Below are positions 4,613 through 5,025 of a stretch of 5,025 bases of DNA, in pieces. Under the pieces are notes generated by a model. The model had not been told where the DNA came from, did not search any database, and was given only the letters and a program-made list of their open reading frames with translations. This stretch comes from Treponema sp. GTDB taxonomy: Bacteria; Spirochaetota; Spirochaetia; Treponematales; Breznakiellaceae. Location of the stretch: assembly GCA_031278755.1 (NCBI GenBank), contig JAITJV010000037.1:1-5025 (forward strand). Reading direction: 5' to 3'. Within the stretch, counting starts at the first letter, position 1. Every line of letters starts with the position of its first letter. The translations under genes were made by a program, and so were the position numbers.

Positions 4613-5025
4613 TCACACGGCGGCAAGGCGCTTTGCCCAGTCCGCCGCCTTTGACGCCCAGGTTTCGGCGCCCCTTTTAAGGGGATTTTTGAAATCAATT
4701 TCGCCTATGATCGTGTTTCCCGCAAGCAGGGCCTTGAGTTTCGGAACGGCCTTCCCTTTTCCGCCGCCGTGGCAGCAGAAGACCGCCGCTTTCTTTCCCG
4801 TAATGTTTGTTTCCGACAAAAAGGCAAGAAGGGCCGGCGCCGGGGAGCCGGCCCATACAGGGCCGCCTGTGATTATAAGATCGTATTCCTCAGGCTTTAC
4901 CGTGTACGGCTTAAGGGCGGGCTTTACACGGGAAAACACCTGCCTGCCGCCCCAGACATATTTGGCAAAGCCCCTCCTCTTTTTTTCTTCCGCAAGTTTG
5001 AGTTCCAGAAGATCGGCGCCGAGCG
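4613..5025 (-). CDS. Flavodoxin-family protein, C-terminal 136 codons (5' end beyond window)
   Basis: Flavodoxins are small cytosolic FMN proteins that carry electrons. The frame is open from the right edge to the TGA at 4615-4613, so the start and the FMN phosphate-binding loop are missing. Counting from the first whole codon, G-A-D-L-L-E-L-K (2-9) and R-R-G-F-A-K-Y-V-W-G-G-R-Q (16-28) are typical of the subgroup of roughly 160 residues related to clostridial flavodoxins. Y-D-L-I-I-T-G-G-P-V-W-A-G-S-P-A-P (48-63) is the loop whose Trp stacks near the flavin. A-V-F-C-C-H-G-G-G (80-88) is the next strand and loop. A GTG at 4939 could be mistaken for the start, but homology continues upstream of it. 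It converges on mnmA with 17 bp between stops. A redox link to rubrerythrin is possible but unsupported. Confidence 0.9.
   Translation of the reverse strand, partial: LGADLLELKLAEEKKRRGFAKYVWGGRQVFSRVKPALKPYTVKPEEYDLIITGGPVWAGSPAPALLAFLSETNITGKKAAVFCCHGGGKGKAVPKLKALLAGNTIIGEIDFKNPLKRGAETWASKAADWAKRLAAV
4671..4690 (+). terminator. Terminator-like hairpin for the mnmA transcript, inside the flavodoxin gene
   Basis: CCCCT (4671-4675) pairs with AGGGG (4680-4684) around a TTTA loop, followed by A and five T. A sixth T-A pair is possible if the loop shrinks. It reads as an intrinsic terminator only on the plus strand and lies 75 bases past the mnmA stop. The 17-bp gap between the convergent genes has no terminator of its own. 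The short stem makes it moderate at best, and coding sequence alone could produce it. Confidence 0.45.

Noticed and set aside
4271..4654. 127-codon Arg-rich plus-strand frame at the mnmA end
   Set aside because: This is the +2 frame shadow of mnmA; composition is frame-shifted GC-rich coding DNA.
4613..4939. Complete 108-residue flavodoxin starting at the GTG at 4939
   Set aside because: The frame stays open to the window edge and the upstream residues match flavodoxin family sequence, so the gene is cut by the window rather than starting there.

Overview
The window looks like an ordinary stretch of chromosome from an anaerobic bacterium. It is moderately GC-rich by eye and densely packed, with genes on both strands. 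A rubrerythrin, an acetyl-CoA-type MetA, a GH3 glycosidase acting on plant-type sugars and a short clostridial/spirochaete-style MnmA fit a gut or sediment anaerobe. My best guess is a Treponema-like spirochaete, with Clostridia as the alternative. This is a low-confidence inference from protein resemblance only. I see no rRNA, tRNA, CRISPR array, insertion sequence or phage gene.

Layout: (1) 1-560, minus strand, holds the N-terminal 186 codons of a GH3 beta-xylosidase/beta-glucosidase that runs off the left edge. (2) 561-705 is a divergent promoter region with overlapping AT-rich -10-like elements inside a 21-bp dyad, followed by a GC-rich leader for the rightward gene. (3) 706-2143, plus strand, carries a UPF0303 (DUF336/GlcG-like) protein and MetA, only 10 bp apart. 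(4) 2144-2378 is a 235-bp intergenic region with nested GC hairpins after metA, a good sigma-70-type promoter, and an rbr leader that can fold in two mutually exclusive ways right up to the ribosome binding site. (5) 2379-4595, plus strand, is a very tight three-gene unit of rubrerythrin, HD-domain hydrolase and MnmA, with junctions of 1 bp and a 4-bp overlap. (6) 4613-5025, minus strand, is a flavodoxin-family protein converging on mnmA and running off the right edge. A terminator-like hairpin for the rightward transcript lies inside its coding sequence.

How the genes fit together: MetA makes O-acetylhomoserine for methionine synthesis. Rubrerythrin removes peroxide. MnmA thiolates wobble U34 of Lys/Glu/Gln tRNAs and, with a C-x2-C plus Cys arrangement, may be a metal-cluster, oxygen-sensitive type. 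Coupling peroxide defence to tRNA thiolation is the most interesting functional suggestion here, but it is an inference. The most interesting sequence signal is the rbr 5' leader, where two local hairpins compete with one 11-bp long-range stem. I found no clear evidence of a wholly new system.
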